Shown: one piece after another, positions 62,180 to 64,000 of the stretch | Position numbering within the stretch: the stretch's first letter is position 1 | Layout of the letters: every line of letters begins with the position of its first letter | Assembly (NCBI GenBank): GCA_017654935.2 | Contig: CM065711.1 | Span: forward strand, 31,577,955 to 31,641,954 | Reading direction: 5' to 3' | From: Phymorhynchus buccinoides | Taxonomy: Eukaryota; Mollusca; Gastropoda; Neogastropoda; Raphitomidae | Length of the DNA: 64,000 bases | Notes under the pieces: generated by a model | What the model was told of the DNA's origin: nothing | What the model saw: the letters and a program-made list of their open reading frames with translations, nothing else | The model's database searches: none | Program-made: the position numbers and the translations under genes

Positions 62180-62210
62180 TCTCCTCTCACTCTCTCTACT
62201 CTCACTCTCA

Positions 62211-62242
<32 letters not shown>

Positions 62243-62296
62243 CTCACTACTCACTCGCTCTCTCTCTCTCGCTCTCCCTCCCCATCACCCGTCTCT
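62180..62296. repeat. CT microsatellite
   Basis: (CT)n with ACTCTC interruptions; a G run follows at 62359-62375. Confidence 0.9.
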
Positions 62297-62399
62297 CTAT
62301 GTACTGACCTAAAAAAATCCAAACGATGTACGGTTTTGTCTAAATTTGATTTGTTTTGCGGGGGGGGGGGGGGGGTGGGGGTTGGAGTGGGGTGTTTGC

Positions 62400-62535
62400 A
62401 TTGTTATAACTGGGATTGGGAGTAGCTTCATAAGCTGCTTAATGTACATTCAGTAGTTATTGCTTGATTAAAATTAATGCGCTTACTGAGGATATTGTCT
62501 AAAAGTAGAATGTGTTATTACTGTTGTAAGAATGA
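62400..62535 (-). repeat. Right arm of a large inverted repeat (core E)
   Basis: Reverse complement of 60766-60902 and, like it, continued by the complementary microsatellite: (GA)n from 62536 mirrors (CT)n before 60766. Confidence 0.95.
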
Positions 62536-62564
62536 GAGGAGAGACAGAGAGAGAGAGAGAGGAG

Positions 62565-62601
<37 letters not shown>

Positions 62602-62750
62602 GAGAGAGAGAGAGACACGACAGAGTGCAGAACGAGGAGACACACAAGAGAGAGAGAGAGGGCACCACTAGAGAGAGACCAGAGAGAGACAAACACACAC
62701 ACACAGACATAGAGAGAGAGAGTGGACACACACACATACACAGACACAAT
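62536..62750. repeat. GA and CA microsatellites
   Basis: (GA)n with GACACGACAGAGTGCAGAAC, then (CA)n. Confidence 0.85.
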
Positions 62751-62775
62751 ACAACACAGAAATATTATTTAAACA

Positions 62776-63240
62776 GTGAACATGAGATTAGCAATCCTAC
62801 AGCTTTTCTCCACCCAGCCCTGGAACTGAGAGAGAGAGATAACACGTGTGTGCGTGCATGTGCGTGTGCAAGCGCGCCACTGTGCGGTTGTGCGCGAAAC
62901 ATTGTGTGTGTGCGCGCGCTCGTGTGTAATATTTTTTCCTTCCATTGTGAAAGATTTTCTCTTCTCATTTTGTTTATCATTCTGTTCAACCTACACATTA
63001 ATGATTATTATACTTTTGTATTCCTTATACTCCCGCTACATATCTGATTATTCTCAAAGCTACGTTCATTGCGTTGTGAATAGGGAAAACACAGTTGCCC
63101 AAACACCCCATCCTTCACACTCTGTAAGATCAATAAACCGTCACAAGACATGCCATGATATTTGAACTGTTTTTTGTTTTGTTTTTGCTTTGGTTTAATT
63201 TTTTTCCCTATGATTATTATATTTTTCAATCTACACCCCT
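62776..63240 (+). repeat. Direct duplication, copy 1 (core C plus AT-rich part)
   Basis: AACATGAGATTAGCAATCCT ... TTTTCTCCACCCAGCCCTGG, (GA)n/(GT)n, TTCCTTCCATTGTGAAAGAT, ATCATTCTGTTCAA, CTCCCGCTACATATCTGATT ATTCTCAAAGC, GTTCATTGCGTTGTGAAT, CCTATGATTATTATATTTTT CAA. Confidence 0.9.
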
Positions 63241-63424
63241 ACCCTCACTTTCCTTTGTCACGGGCAGATGGCCCCGTCATTAAAATGTTTGTTGGAGTTG
63301 AGCTGAGTCTTTAGTTGTACTCAGTGTAAAGTGTGTGTGTATGTGTGCGCGCGCGTGTGTGAATGCTTCTGACATTCAATACATATGTTCGAATAGGTGA
63401 AACTACTGATGCGAGTACTGGTTA

Positions 63425-63545
63425 AAAGAACCGGTTCGAAAGAGAGAATGAGAGAGAGAGAGAGGAGAAAGAGGTTCAGAGAGAGAGAGAGAAAAGAGAG
63501 AGAGAGAGAGGAGAGAGAGAGAAGGAGAAGTGAGCAGAGAGACAG
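63425..63545. repeat. GA microsatellite
   Basis: (GA)n between the two direct-duplication copies. Confidence 0.9.
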
Positions 63546-63609
63546 AATAGTTAGATGAAGAGAGACATGAGACGAGAGTAACGAAAATCCGAAATTACAT
63601 TTTCAACCA

Positions 63610-64000
63610 GTAAGTGGAAACATGAGATTAGCATAACAGCTTTTCTCCACCCAGCCTTGGGACACTGGTAGAGAAAGAGAATGTGCGTGCACAGCGTGCA
63701 TGTGCGTGTTTTGTAAGCACGCGCACAGATAAAGCGCTCGTGTCGTGATATAAGTTTTTTTCCTTCCAATTTGAAAGATTTTTATCTTCTCATTTGGTTT
63801 ATGTCATTCTGTTCAAGTACTTAATTAAGATTATTATACTTATTGTATTCTTTAATCCTCCCGCTACATATCTGATTATTCTCAAAGCTGTGTTCATTGC
63901 GTTGTGAATTTGCCACCATCCTCCACACTCCAACCGTCACATGACGTTTTGTTTTTGCTTTGGATTAATTATTTTCCCTATGATCATTACATTTTTCAAC
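63610..64000 (+). repeat. Direct duplication, copy 2
   Basis: Same order of words as 62776-63240 about 840 bp downstream, with a ~60-bp deletion near 63910 relative to copy 1; cut by the window end. A weaker third piece is at 62095-62150 (CCATGATATTTGCACTGT). Confidence 0.9.

Overview
ORGANISM. This is eukaryotic nuclear DNA. It has spliced coding exons with GT..AG borders, very large CT/GA/CA microsatellites, tandem arrays, LINE and SINE remnants and dozens of small inverted-repeat transposons. The SINE types, the (GAA)n-tailed retroposons and the microsatellite load suggest a lophotrochozoan, most likely a gastropod mollusc. That is an inference from repeat style; no taxonomic marker gene is present. 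One 500-N assembly gap lies at 51417-51916.

HOST GENES. Less than 2 % of the window is recognisable host coding sequence. (1) A serine incorporator (SERINC) exon lies on the minus strand at 212-376. (2) A cAMP-dependent protein kinase inhibitor (PKI) gene is on the plus strand, with proposed exons at 18308/18329-18478, 22220-22412 and 25080-25216. The middle exon carries the pseudosubstrate GRTGRRNAM and a leucine-rich export signal with PKI spacing. (3) A CCDC43-like gene is on the minus strand with four phase-compatible exons (49361-49496, 46452-46510, 44580-44620, 41505-41654). Its N-terminal exons are not seen and may lie in the gap or outside the window. (4) An unrecognised minus-strand exon (57035-57170) encodes a hydrophobic, signal-peptide-like segment. 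(5) A weak candidate plus-strand exon lies at 5537-5604.

LAYOUT. 0-6 kb: SERINC exon, LINE 3' ends, TIR and foldback elements. 6-10.8 kb: GA and CT tracts with embedded core sequences. 11-18 kb: foldback with telomere-like repeats, several MITE families, 0.8 kb CT/CA block, 43-bp tandem repeat. 18-25.4 kb: PKI gene with introns full of LINE pieces and CT arrays. 25-41 kb: gene-poor mosaic of SINEs, MITEs, a hAT element with a proven target duplication, palindromic elements and piggyBac-like fragments. 41-49.5 kb: CCDC43 gene, of which two exons have been caught up in tandem repeats. 49.6-56 kb: nested TTAA elements, gap, two large arrays (23-bp and 33-bp units). 57-58.3 kb: unknown exon abutting a ~42-bp array. 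58.5-61.2 kb: decayed LINE with reverse transcriptase, interrupted at its catalytic motif by a MITE. 60.5-64 kb: inverted and direct duplications linked to microsatellites.

MAIN OBSERVATION. Tandem repeats repeatedly overlap exon edges. About 25 units duplicate the 3' splice site and first 45 coding bases of the last CCDC43 exon. Two extra partial copies of another CCDC43 exon keep its 5' splice site. About 26 units copy the acceptor motif next to the unknown exon. A 71-bp repeat contains the PKI stop codon. The mobile-element record is also unusually readable, with nested insertions, shared target sites, a paralogous empty site, and foldback elements carrying head-to-head telomere-like repeats.
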